From positions 532,586 to 596,585 of the forward strand of contig NC_033623.1 of the NCBI RefSeq assembly GCF_001540865.1: DNA of 64,000 nt, read 5' to 3'. The stretch is from Ananas comosus. Taxonomy: Eukaryota > Streptophyta > Magnoliopsida > Poales > Bromeliaceae. Below the pieces are notes generated by a model. The model was not told the origin of the DNA. It ran no database searches and worked only from the letters and a program-made list of their open reading frames with translations. The position numbers were made by a program, and so were the translations under genes. Positions 21,773 through 32,920 of the stretch are shown one piece after another; positions within the stretch are counted from its first letter, which is position 1; each line of letters opens with the position of its first letter.

Positions 21773-22285
21773 GTATTGCTAGAATACTATCGGTAGTAAA
21801 CGGCTCGATTTACTATTGATTTATTTTCGATGATAGAGCTTTCAAATTGACGATCGGTGCTGTTAAGCATGATCTAAAGTATTTAAATTACCTGAAAATT
21901 AATTTTTATATATTTTCGATATTGTTCTTTTGTTCATCAAGTGAACAGAAAAATGAATGATTGAAAATGGATATCCTTAAAAAAGTGATGATACAATTTA
22001 TGTATTTAAGATCTAGAGTCTAGATCTTATTTTAAATAGTTTAGAAAATTTACTAACAAAAATTTAGTCGATTTGGACTTTTCTATACTGAACGAGCGAA
22101 CCATATCGGCCATTAAAATTACTGATTTTGTGATCCTTTGATTGTTCAGTTAGTGATGTCAAAAAATTGATTTCTAGATAATTTAGATAGTCTAGATCAT
22201 ATTAACAGTACTGATTGTTCATTTGGAAGCTCTATCATAAAAAATAAGTCGATAGTAAACCGAATCGTTTGCTACCAATAATAGC
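21773..22285. mobile_element. Long-TIR MITE, diverged
   Basis: The left end (AGAATACTATCGGTAGTAAAC, then GATAGAGCTTTCAAATTGACG) is mirrored on the right (GGAAGCTCTATCA, then CGATAGTAAACCGAATCG). Its layout and inner words (ACGATCGGTGCTGTTAA, TTTTCGATATTGTT) resemble the elements at 5885-6392 and 51028-51513. No ORF. Confidence 0.65.
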
Positions 22286-22974
22286 TCAGCTCTCAAAATA
22301 TATACAAAATGCAACGTATATGCATCATCTACCACCCACACAAAGGTATCTTTATGAGATAGGGCCTTTCTGATTGGCATTCTTGTCGTGCTTTTATTTT
22401 CTTAAGCATAAATTCTATGTGATTGATCGAATGTGTCGGTTGAGTGAATTCATGTTTTCGTTAGTTAGCTTGCGATGTCTCTTAATGCAAGTACAATAAC
22501 AATATCTCCTTTTGAGAAGCAAAAATTTCACCACTCTATATATATCCATGCTTTTTCTTGTTAAATAAACTCCGTAGAGATATAGATTGCGAGCAAACCG
22601 CTAACCACCACCACCGTGCACTCGATCACATAGAATTTGTGTTTAAGAAAATAAAAACAAGGAAAGCTCCAAAAACGAGGCCAAGCTAAACTAGCTAGTT
22701 TAGGCACTGTTACGTTCATCGATCCATAGCCCCTTTAATTAGCTCCTTATATAACAAGTTACATGTATTAGATACCAAACCTGCATATATGAAAAACAAA
22801 TAATTAATTACTAATTGACACTATTATGCAACAAATATATACGAGTCGAACTAGAATATTTTTAAAAGATTCACTCTTGGATCTATTGGGCTATTCCACT
22901 TACAAAAAATGAAAGCACATGAATAATAACAATTTTAAATGTACTACAATACAATTCTATACTATATATATATA

Positions 22975-23215
22975 GAACTAGACTGGAATACTATCAACAG
23001 CACTAAGCTAATGGTGCTATTAGATTTTCGGCCATTGGATGAAAAAATATACGGTTAGTAAGAACGATATGAATCCCTTAGGACTAAGTGAGTTACTGAT
23101 TTAATAGTATAATTTAACGAATGAAAATAGTCAAAGGGTTAAATCTAACAGCAAAAAACTTGATAGAATCAAACACTTGGTGCTATTATAGTATTCCAGT
23201 CGGACTCTCTCTCTA
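22975..23215. mobile_element. Short MITE of about 240 bp
   Basis: The ends GACTGGAATACTAT and ATAGTATTCCAGTCGGAC form imperfect inverted repeats, extended by GGTGCTATTAGA / GGTGCTATTATA. A partial relative lies at 28690-28855 (sharing TTAAATAGTATAATTTAATGG-like sequence). TA- and CT-rich flanks hide the target site. Confidence 0.6.
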
Positions 23216-23744
23216 TATATATAAACCATCTACTATTCTATCAACAATAATTAGAATGGCGCCCTTTGTCCTACGAAATTATGTTGAATGATCAGAGATC
23301 CAAACTATGCACTACCTGAAGAATCAAATTTAATTAGTATGTTTTATGTTCAAAATTAAGACTTTAAAATCGATGGCATTTTACTCTGTAAGAATTTTCA
23401 ATTTGTTTGTTTTACAGTGTAAGTAGGACGATCCAAATTGATTGAATCTAGCAAAATTAAAAATCACATTCGAACAATCCATCACGACGTTGAAATAAAA
23501 AATGCTAGCTAACCTTTATTTTCGCCTATTTATTTGTGATGGTATATTACGTAATAATTTTTTAAAATTATAAAATATAATTTTGGGACATTTGAAATGA
23601 ATAATGTTTCATCATTATTGCTCATTGGTTTTAACCATTCGTAATCGAAAAACGATTTGATAGGACGAAAGACGTTGAGATAATATTGCGGTAGTGTACA
23701 GTTAAATAAATGATTTACCGTGTTCATCGTATGTAGTCATGCAT
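23216..23744. other. 3' flank of the DUF761 gene
   Basis: AT-rich, no coding signal; nothing else seen. Confidence 0.4.
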
Positions 23745-24758
23745 CTAAGTGGCTCCGCGGTCGGCGAGGGTGGCGGAGGATTTGAGAATCAGCTCCTCCG
23801 AGAAGCGGCGGCGGAGTTCGGATTCTTGTCGCTGGAGCTTGAGGTGGTCGTAGTGCTTCTTGATGAAGCTCTCCACCCCCACCGCCGCCTCGTCGAAATT
23901 CCTACCATCCCTCCTCCCTTCCCTACACGTCGCCGACTTCCGCAGCACTGCCGCCCCCGCCTCCACCCCCCTTTCCAGCCGCCGCTCCCACGTCTCGCTC
24001 TTCGTCAGCACCGGCCTCCTCGCCTGCTCCACCGCACTCTTCTGCACTATCGCGCCCCACGTATCGTCAAAGGACGCGTCATCGACTGCATCATTCTCGG
24101 TCTCTGCGTACTCTGCCTGCAGCACCATAGGGTAAAATTAGCTAGCATACTATCTGCTTCATTCATTAAGTAAATAAACAAGACAACAAAACTAAGACAA
24201 ATGCCTCATCGAAAAAAGGAAAAGTTGATATAGTGATTTTAACAGTTCAGATTTTTAGAGACATACGATTATTTCATGAAATGAACATATGTAGGTACGT
24301 ACCCTTCTTGTCGATTCTACGTGATCCTCTTTTCTTGTCGATTCTACGTGATCTGAAGAGGAGTAAACTCTCATCTTGAACTCGAACTCGGGGACGGACG
24401 GGACATCGTGCCAGGCACCGTCGATGTCGGGAGGAGGGAGCAGTGCTGGCGGTGGTATCGGCGGCTCGTGGTCGAGACGGTGGTTGCTGGCGGCGGCGGT
24501 GGCGCCGGAGAGCCTCCAGACGGCGAAAATGATGAGGTTGGCGGCGAGCCAGCGGGCGCGAGGGGACGACCGGAGGACGAAAAGGAGGGAGTAAGAAAGG
24601 AGGAGAGCGGCGGCGGAGGAAACCACGAGCAGGCCAGCGATCTTCGCGGCCCAGATTGTGGTGCCGAGGCGGCTGCCTGCAGTGTTCTTGGGCCGAGATA
24701 GAGTGCAGAAAGATGTCATGGCCTCCATGCAAGTTATGTGAGGTGAAAATGGTCTCAA
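23745..24758 (-). CDS. DUF4408/DUF761 domain protein, 2 exons
   Basis: Exon 1 (24303-24758) and exon 2 (23745-24116) join in phase 0 through GTACGT and CTGCAG sites, giving about 275 aa. The N-terminal part has two hydrophobic segments (IAGLLVVSSAAALLLSYSLL and WLAANLIIFAVW), as in DUF4408 proteins. Next comes a Pro-rich linker. The C-terminal ESFIKKHYDHLKLQRQESEL block is the DUF761 (cotton-fibre-expressed) signature, in which a short helix before LQRQES is conserved. Function in the family is largely unknown; some members affect growth or stress responses. At the end of exon 1 a 9-codon unit is duplicated (DHVESTRKE then DHVESTRR). The start could also be the internal ATG at 24728 (MEAMTSF). 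A (TA)n(GA)n tract lies upstream. Confidence 0.82.
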
Positions 24759-24790
24759 ATGGTAATAGTGGGGAGAGAGAGCGAGTAATA

Positions 24791-24796
<6 letters not shown>

Positions 24797-24861
<65 letters not shown>
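24797..24861 (-). promoter_or_regulatory. (TA)n(GA)n tract upstream of the DUF761 gene
   Basis: A TA run (about 24799-24822) passes directly into a GA run (24823-24861) roughly 65 bp before the start codon. It is a compound microsatellite in the probable 5' leader or core promoter. Confidence 0.55.
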
Positions 24862-24864
<3 letters not shown>

Positions 24865-24990
24865 TGTGGAGTATAAGGTTGTTCGGTGGATTTGGAAGGG
24901 GAATTAATAGGGGAGGAGGGGGTGAGTGAATTGAATTTGATACCGTTGCCGCATCCGTGGACTCCCCAAACACATTGGCTTTTTATATTT

Positions 24991-25376
24991 TAAAAAAGAG
25001 ATAATTATCTATATACCCCTAAAAATTTTAGAAATATCTTTTTATTCCTTTTTTTTTTCTTTTTAATATACCCCTCATATGTTTTTTCATTATTTCAAAA
25101 TACCCCTACAGTTATCATCCGTTAAGTTAACTTGGATTAAACATGAGTTAAATATCTATCACAGTTAAAAAAAATTAAAATACTAATTTTGCTCTTAACT
25201 TAAGGACAAATAAGAAATGTTGGTAACGGTAAAAGAATATATTTGAAAAGACCAAAAGTCAAAATACTTTTTATGTCCCAGACTTAAGAACAAATGAGAG
25301 AAGTCAGTGATGGTGGAAGGATATATTTGAAAGTCTGAAACTTTTCAGGGTATATAAGCAATTGCCCTTTTAAAAA
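24991..25376. mobile_element. MITE-like element, second copy of the 5082 family
   Basis: The ends are imperfect inverted repeats: GATAATTATCTATATACCCC at the left and GGGTATATAAGCAATTGCCC at the right. The interior matches 5082-5550. It lies close upstream of the DUF761 gene. Confidence 0.65.
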
Positions 25377-26787
25377 ATTAAAATATTTTTAATTTTTTTA
25401 ATATTATAAAATAAATGATAATAATTCTAATTAGGCATAAATGACTTGATAATTGGTGTCTGAGATTTCGTATTCTCAAATCCGGCTCTTCTTATATAGT
25501 GAACTTTACTGCTCGTATATATATGAACATGATAGAGAATTTTTTCTTAAAAAGAATTATTTAAGATTTATTCTCTTTTTCTATTATTTTTTTAATTTTA
25601 TTTGATCTTTTTGTCGTCAGGTGTTCAAAAAAGCTCTGTCAATCTTCATCACGATCATACTTATAGGAGAGAATTTCGGTCGTAGTTTGGAATGGTATTT
25701 TCGGTTAATCCTACAGGAAGAACGGGAATATATCTTAGTATAGTGCTATGCACGCTTCCGGATTGAGTGGGTGTTCACTTCCTTTTCTTCAACAATTTTA
25801 GGATTTTTCTTCGAGTTGTTTCATATTTCTAGCAAAATAGCTTGCTATCGTTTTTCGAAAAAAAAGAAAAATACCCTAGAATCTTTAACGCCGATTTTTA
25901 TTATTTTTTTACGCTGTTAGACGAGAAAAAATATAAAATATTTTAAATTTTTTAGATTCTTCGAAACATGAAAGTGAATGTGCTCGTACAACTTAATTTC
26001 AAATTAGTCCTCATATATAGAGAGTTCTGATACATTATTATTATTCTTTATTAAATTGAAGATGCCTGTAGATCAAACACATATACATATATGTTTTATT
26101 GTGTGAAAAACAAAACATTAGTTATATATTGTTCTTCAAGTCAAATTAAACTAATAAGCATCTTCACTAAACCACTATCCACATAAAGGAGTGTGTTAAC
26201 TAACATGTACAAGAACCAAAATGATACATATATATAGTTTTGTCCCAACTTGATAGTAAAGCAATCAAGTGATGTGTATCCCATTATTGATGGTCCATCA
26301 CATGATCCCAACCATGATTAATTTATTTACATGATCACCCCTTGAACATTAAATCTAAATATTTAGAAGGCCTCTTTCATACACAAAACTACAAGAAAAA
26401 GTACCTCTACATGAAGAAGATCATATTAAGGAAACATATATAATAAAAGTATTATTATTTTCTCTAATTTCTGTCCCCTAGTACATGCATGTACCAACCT
26501 TTATTTATATACAATCATTCCAAATTGCCCAAACCACAAACTTTGTCCTACTTACTCTAATAACTTATCCAATTTCTTTTCTTTTTTTCTTTTTTTATCA
26601 TCCCTGTTTAATATAGTTGGTTGATATTTCGAATGCTGATCATCAGAAATTTAATCCTTCACTAATATATTTATTAATAGAGTGATCGAGTTTGCAACTT
26701 ACGCTTACTCTGAAAAGGTAATTTGGATGAGGCTTTAGGACTAGTTCAAAAAACAGGGGAAAAGAAAAAGGAGAAAATTTTCTCCTT
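25377..26787. other. Intergenic, no gene recognised
   Basis: AT-rich DNA with no substantial ORF and no repeat ends that I could pair. Confidence 0.45.
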
Positions 26788-26792
26788 GTGAA

Positions 26793-27069
26793 TTTAAAAC
26801 AACCGTTGTACTCTAAAAGCTTAAGCTGTTAGAGAACGGTATTTTAAACATTTTTATATTTAACACTTTCCCTCCTTACATCTGGGCTCGAGACTTTTTT
26901 TGTCGGCCCATGACGTGAGCTTGAATTAAATGGGAGGAAATTAATATGCTAGGAGCCTGGCATGACTCGAACTCAGAACCTGCTGCTCTGATATCATGTA
27001 AAACAACCATTGTACTCTAAAAGCTTAAGCTGTTAGAGAACGGTGTTTTAAACATTTTTATATTTAACA
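26793..27069 (-). mobile_element. TRIM retroelement, 277 bp
   Basis: Two 73-bp terminal direct repeats (26793-26865 and 26997-27069) are nearly identical. On the minus strand a repeat begins TGTTAAATATAAAAATG and ends GGTTGTTTTACA. It is followed by TGATATCAGAGC, a near match to the initiator-Met-tRNA primer-binding site TGGTATCAGAGC. The polypurine tract AAGGAGGGAAAG stands just before the other repeat. A 5-bp duplication, GTGAA, flanks the element (26788-26792 and 27070-27074). No coding capacity, so it depends on other LTR elements. Confidence 0.9.
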
Positions 27070-27074
27070 GTGAA

Positions 27075-28075
27075 CCCTAAAATCCAAAAATTTCCTCATC
27101 TCATTTGGAGCCCATCTCATATTGAATATGTAAAGCACTAAAAAGATTCTCTTCCTCCTCCCACTTTTACCTATTTTATATAGGTAAAAAATATAATGGG
27201 ACACCCCAACTATGTATATACCATTTTTTTAAAAATAGAACTTTCAACTAATTTATTTATTTATTTTTTAAAAAAATTGATTCTATCCACTTTTCAAATT
27301 TGAGTTGTCAATTTGCTAAAACTAATGGCTCAGTTAGCTATCATCGGTTAAAGAGTTTATAACAATCAAATTTAATAGCATCACAATTAAATGTAATAAC
27401 ACTTTCAATTTTATTCATATATATATAAAAAGAAGATAAAAGTCTAAGAAATATTAACATGGAAAGGTTGAGGTACCAGTTTCAGAAGAGCACCAGATAT
27501 GAAAAATTAGGTAGTTTTCTCCATGGCTATCTAAAGCAAATTCTGATTTATAAAAAAAATTAAATCATTTTTTTTAAGATATGTTTAAAAATTAACATAT
27601 AACAGTGCATCACAGAGGCCTTTTAATGAGTGTACAGCCACATAGCAGCAACACTACATCATCTTTATCACAAGTCAATCAAAACTCTCCTTTCAAAAAA
27701 AAAAAAAAAGTATAACAAAAATATATATAATTTTTTAAATTATGATGGGATAAGTGAACTTTACTCCCCAGACGAACAATTTAATTGATTAAGAACATAG
27801 ATGTGGTGATATAACCGTCACATTTTAGACATTTTTATCGCCGGTGCGGCGAGCGGCTGACAATTTTGGAGGTTGCAAGGAACCACTACAAATAACAAAA
27901 GTTTTTGTAGGGACGAGTCATCATTTCTTTTCCAAAAAAAATATTAAGAAAAATACTTTGCGCACTTAAAAAAGTTTAATAATATTTTATTTACACTAAT
28001 CCGGTAGATTTTTATCAATCACACAATAATTTTCGTAACTTACACTAACTAAGAATATGAAATTAGGCTTAAATA
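27075..28075. other. Intergenic, no gene recognised
   Basis: AT-rich DNA with homopolymer runs; no feature identified. Confidence 0.45.
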
Positions 28076-28083
28076 CTTCTAAT

Positions 28084-28678
28084 TAGGGGTGGCATTCCAG
28101 CTCGCTGTTCGTGAGCCAGCTCGTGTTCGGCTCGAAATGAGCTCGAGATCGGCTCGCTCGTTTAGTAAACGAGTCGAACACGAGCTGAATTTTTCAGCTC
28201 GTTTAATAAACGAGCTGAACACGAGCTGGGGTCAGTCGCTCGGTGTTCGGCTCGATAACAGCTCGAATACATATATTTTATATTTATATAATTTATTTAA
28301 TTATATTTTTTATAATAAATAATAATTATATATAATATATATTTTTATTATTTAATTTTTAGCAAAATAAAAATATAAATGCGAGTTTAATTATAAAAAA
28401 ACTCATTTATATGTAAAGTTTCAACTATTAGATCAAAGTCTAATGGATAAGATTTTATAAATTTATTTTTATATATATTTAATCTAATCTTTTTTAATTT
28501 ATTGTTCGTTAGCCAGCTCGTGAACCAGCTCGTGTTCGGCTCGTTAATAAACGAGCGAACACGAGCTGCATTTTTCGGCTCGATACTTTAACGAGCCAGC
28601 TCGTATTCGGCTCGTTTAATAAACGAGCCGAACACGAGCCGACTCCAGCTGCTCGTGGTTCGGCTCGTTTACACCCTA
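28084..28678. mobile_element. hAT-type MITE with CGAGC palindromes, 595 bp
   Basis: The termini are TAGGGGTG and CACCCTA, flanked by a perfect 8-bp duplication CTTCTAAT (28076-28083 and 28679-28686), as for hAT elements. Both subterminal regions are packed with GCTCGTTTAATAAACGAGC-type palindromes and GTTCGGCTCG words; the centre is AT-rich. Short ORFs inside are artefacts of these repeats. Confidence 0.92.
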
Positions 28679-28686
28679 CTTCTAAT

Positions 28687-29319
28687 AACACAAGTCATTG
28701 ATACTATTAGATTTTTTGTTCTTAAATAAAGAAATAAAGTAATCCCTTAAGATTGAGTAGAATTAGTTAAATAGTATAATTTAATGGATGAAAATGACCA
28801 AAGATATAAACCTAACAGTAAAAAAATTTAGGAGGTATTAAAAGCATCGTAGATGGACTGACGAATGTGCAGCACTTCGTTTGTCACTGAATTTTAAGAA
28901 GTTTTGTTGTGGGTCCCATGGAAGGTTCCGGAAAAAATAAAGCTGTGAAATCGTTTGATATGGCCGGTGCCTTTGGATAGAAGATTAATTGGAGGAGGTG
29001 GGGAGATGGGGAGAGTATGGAGGACATGGAAAGGTTGCACGCCAAGCACCATTTTTTTTTGTTTTGTTTTTTTGGTTTTTTTTTGTTTTGGGGCCCCTCC
29101 ATTTCTATCATGATGTATATGAATCCTTTGTTGATCCCCTCTCTTTCTACTAAAGGTCGCAATAGTGGGACTTACAGTGCTTTTGTATGTGTTTCTCTCT
29201 CAGCTTCTGTCCTCGTGCAGAGCACACTAATAAATACAGAATCGTATAACCCGAATAAAAATTCATAATATATCATATAGATATTTCAAGAGAAATACGT
29301 ACCATGGCATTATATGTAT
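28687..29319. other. Intergenic with a partial MITE remnant
   Basis: 28690-28855 resembles the inner part of the element at 22975-23215. The rest has no recognised feature. Confidence 0.4.
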
Positions 29320-29320
29320 A

Positions 29321-29448
29321 GAAGTGGCAAAGGACTTGGTGATTGGTACCCGAGATCCCAATTTGCTAATTTTATTTCTAAATAAAATAAACGAAGCGCG
29401 GGTAGCGTGCTACCTCTCTCTCTCTCTCAAAAAAAAAAAAAAAAAAAA
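29321..29448 (+). mobile_element. SINE copy, 5'-truncated and internally deleted
   Basis: Starts at the A-box region (GTGGCAAAGGACTTGG), loses the B-box segment, and resumes at TTTATTTCTAAATAAAATAA. It ends with GGGTAGCGTGCTACC, a CT run and poly(A). Same family as 10281-10428. Confidence 0.85.
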
Positions 29449-31690
29449 CGATTCTGAATGAGCATTCAAGCTTGAATTTACAAGAGTGCGCCGCCGCATG
29501 TAAGCCAAGTTCTTTTAATATTCTAGAATATACAGAGAGCAGAATTGTTAATGTGTTAGCAAATTCACATATTGTTTTGAACTGTAGGAATAAACCAACA
29601 ACACTTGCAGCAAGTGTTTTCTTCTGTAGAGCCAAATCAAAAGATAAAACAACACATAATGCTATAGGCATATACCTATTAAGAGTATAGATCTTTTTGC
29701 CATTTCTGTATGAAAGGTAGGGCCATTGTGGTCTAAGCATAACCATTATTATATTGTGCAACAAATAACTCATCCAATACTTTGGGTATTCTCTTTCTAC
29801 TTTAATAAATTATAACATACCTTCATTTTGATATTCAAAAGGTTTTCTCTAATGAAATGAGAAACAATGACATTATGAGACCAAACATAATTTGTTACAC
29901 AATATTCTAAAGAGGTGGTTAGATTGGTTATTAGTGCAAGTACCAGCAAAAGAACCATGGAATATAATTTGAAAGCACAAACTTCTTTAATGGAACTTGA
30001 TAAGATAGAATATCAATTAGTACATAGTTTAGCTTCACTAAAGACGACGCTAATGGACAAAGAGTCAAAGAGAACTGTACTGCTTCAATGCCTTAATACT
30101 ACTTCACCAACAAAGTCCCAACATCATGAACTTCTATGAGTGTCTAATATAATTCAGGTTATAATCTGCTTTTCTAGTTGATCATTGTCCACAACTTGCA
30201 ACCCCCAACATCATGAGCTTTTATAGTGCTAATATAATTCAGGTTATAATCTGCTTTTTCAGTGGATCAATGTCCAGAACTTGCAACTTTCGGAATTACT
30301 TTGGCTTCTTCAACAACACAAAAAAAAAAAGGGTGATGTTTAGCAAAGCAAAACTTTCTTATTACGCGACCCTACTCCATCCTATACTGAAATACTGTCT
30401 TATAACCCAACAACACTCCATTACGGTAGTAAAACTTTATTATGACTTTGACCAGTGACTAAAGAAGGAATAGTTAATTATCAACTCTTATTAAACAACA
30501 TTTCTAGCAGTGCCAAATTGAGATAAATAATGCTGTCAAAATATGTAGTTTCAAAAAGAGCAAGTAAAATTTTCTAAGGTGGGACATAAGAGTGCTAATA
30601 ATGCCTATAAAAATAAATCACTTGAATCAATCTCCACCCCACAACTGCAACCACTATCAATGATATTTAAAGAGAATGATAGAACTTAAAAAAAGCTCAT
30701 GTAGCTTAACGCTATTCAGATAATATCAAAACAAACAAGGAACTACAAGTCGAATTTTTTTTCGAAGAATATTAAACACAAAAGTAGCATCCATCCATTT
30801 GGTGAAAATAGCTAAACAGGTGAGACCTAAGAGGAAGGTATGCAACTAATTCAATAATTAGTAGCAACTTTATTGACTAATGCTCACTCCACACTTAAAA
30901 AGAATATAATGGACATAATTGGCATTAGAACATCTCCATAATTGATGTAGATCACTAGATTAGCACACATGACACTTAATCTTGGAGGGCCCAGATATTG
31001 GAAAAAGGTTGTGTTGATAGAAAACCTATAATGCTCTTTCGCCTTTCAATACTATAATATATAACAAAATGTCAGGACCGCGAAATATGGGTTCAACATG
31101 AATGGACATACAACAAGGATCAATTCAAATGAAAGAGGACTAATGTACGAACATTATTTAGGAGGAATCCGAAGGTAAACCTTTGCTATTTATCAAAGTG
31201 ATACTTGAATTCTACTGATATACATAGATATGGAAAGTTACTGATATCAGAGGAATCTCCTGAAACAACAGAAAATATGGGGCCTACAAAAAGTTCCTAA
31301 CTTCTTATGCATAAAATTCTTTAAATTCACTTACATTATAACTTTACTTTTCAATTTTTTTTTTTAAAAAAAGAATCAGATATATTAAATATTAACAAAT
31401 AAAGAATCAGATATATGAAATTCACCAAAGTAACTTCTCTAAAAAAAGAAATAAGTCTGAACACCAAAGAACAGAGATCAGGGTCTAGTTATTGGGCAAA
31501 TGCACTATTTTTTATTTTTTGGAAAATCTCAAGCAGAAGCATTGTCATTTACTAGTAGATCATAAAAAAAAATATGTTGCATTATGAAGATATTGACATG
31601 GAATTCAGAGATTAATTCTAAAGGGACCCTGCACTTTCAACTGTAGGATTTTTTTATCAATACTGCTTTGACAGAGTGGATTCTTCAAAA
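29449..31690. other. Intergenic, no gene recognised
   Basis: Several ORFs of 70-80 codons occur on both strands (for example 29915-30139), but none shows a family motif, codon bias or splice context that I can support. A short direct repeat lies near 30120-30260 (CATCATGAACTTCTATGAGT / CATCATGAGCTTTTATAGTG, each followed by TAATATAATTCAGGTTATAA). Confidence 0.4.
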
Positions 31691-31696
31691 TTTGAA

Positions 31697-32091
31697 AGGC
31701 AAAATGTATGGAGACCACTCACCTCTAGGCCATTCTGAAATGGACCCCTTAAGTTTTGACCTTTTTGATTGACACCCTAACTTCTATTTTTTTAAAAAAA
31801 TTAATTTTTTACAGTTAATTAAGATAAAATTTTGATTGAATTTCATAGCTTAATTTGCTATTATCAACAGTTAACTAATCTAATATTATTCACCACAAAG
31901 TAGTTTAAACTATTAAACTTGATGAAATTATCAATCAATTTGGTAAAATTCCCAATTTATTTGGCTAAAAAAATCACTTCTAAAAAATCAAACGTTTGAG
32001 AGGTCCCAATAAAAAAGGAGAAAATATGTAGTTCAGGGGTTTGTTTCAGAAAGGCCTATCATTGAGGGGGTCTCCATACATTTTTACCAAT
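31697..32091. mobile_element. MITE with TGTATGGAGACC ends
   Basis: The left end AAAATGTATGGAGACC is mirrored at the right by GGTCTCCATACATTTTT, and the similarity continues inward for about 40 bp (CTAGGCCATTCTGAAA versus its inverted counterpart). A diverged copy sits in a VPS52 intron at 43503-43842. No clear target-site duplication. It lies about 200 bp upstream of the small gene at 32286. Confidence 0.75.
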
Positions 32092-32285
32092 TTAATATTT
32101 TCACCAGTGGAAACCACGTGGGTGGGACCAAAACCCCCAACGGTCACATACAAATATGGCAACGCTCCCCTGAATTCAAATCAAAGCAAATCCGAAATAA
32201 ACTCCCCATTCCTTTTCAAAGAGACCGAATTTCATACCTACCAACTGAAGCTCATATTTTAGCAAACCCCTCTGCATCCATTTCA

Positions 32286-32663
32286 ATGATCAAAACACTG
32301 AAGAAGCTCAAAATCTGGTCTAAACTGAAGAGGAGAAAGAAGAATAGGAAGCCCAACACACTTACCCAACCAGCCGATCCCTCCTGCCCCCGCTGCAATT
32401 GCCCAGTATGGCCGTGGCCTGAACCCTCTGCTCCGCCTTTGCCACCGTTTGTGAACCTTGTGAACTCTGCCGAGGCGACCCCATTCTCGGAGATTACTCC
32501 TCTGTATGCTTCTTCATATCAGCGCTACTTTGTTCCGTCTCCCACGTACGGAATGCCGATCCATCAAGATGCTGTTCAGAAAGACTTTGATTCAAGGCTT
32601 GGTAAATGTGTTCGCCGGATTGCTGCATTGGTAACCAGTTGTTTCAGTTATTGTCTTCGTTAG
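32286..32663 (+). CDS. Small basic, Cys-containing plant protein, function unknown
   Basis: 125 aa in one exon. The N-terminus is very basic (KTLKKLKIWSKLKRRKKNRK). A CPRCNCPVWPWP Cys/Trp/Pro patch follows, then APPLPPFVNL, a Tyr/Pro-rich middle (YASSYQRYFVPSPTYGMP) and a C-terminus with clustered cysteines (LVTSCFSYCLR) that could be lipidated. I have a weak memory of plant proteins with a similar SYQQYMVPNPVYGVP block and a C-terminal Cys patch, but cannot name a function. The reading frame is open further upstream to 32118; I chose ATG 32286 because the basic composition starts there. It is convergent with VPS52, whose stop lies about 260 bp away. Confidence 0.65.
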   Translation: MIKTLKKLKIWSKLKRRKKNRKPNTLTQPADPSCPRCNCPVWPWPEPSAPPLPPFVNLVNSAEATPFSEITPLYASSYQRYFVPSPTYGMPIHQDAVQKDFDSRLGKCVRRIAALVTSCFSYCLR

Positions 32664-32920
32664 TTCCATGAATTCCCTCAAATTCGGCCTTTTCTCCATT
32701 TGTATATTGTTCTAGACTGAAAAAGCACTTTTGCAAAAGCTCCAATCAGGCCCACACATGCCATTATTTTTATTTCTTTTTTGAAAAAAAAAGAATTAGG
32801 AGGTTCGTGATAAGAACTGAATACTGCGCTTTAAAACAAAATCGCAGGATTCATGAGTCTAGATGATTAATTTTCTCATTCAACTACTTCTGTAACTTAA
32901 AAATGTTGCGAGCATGCTGA

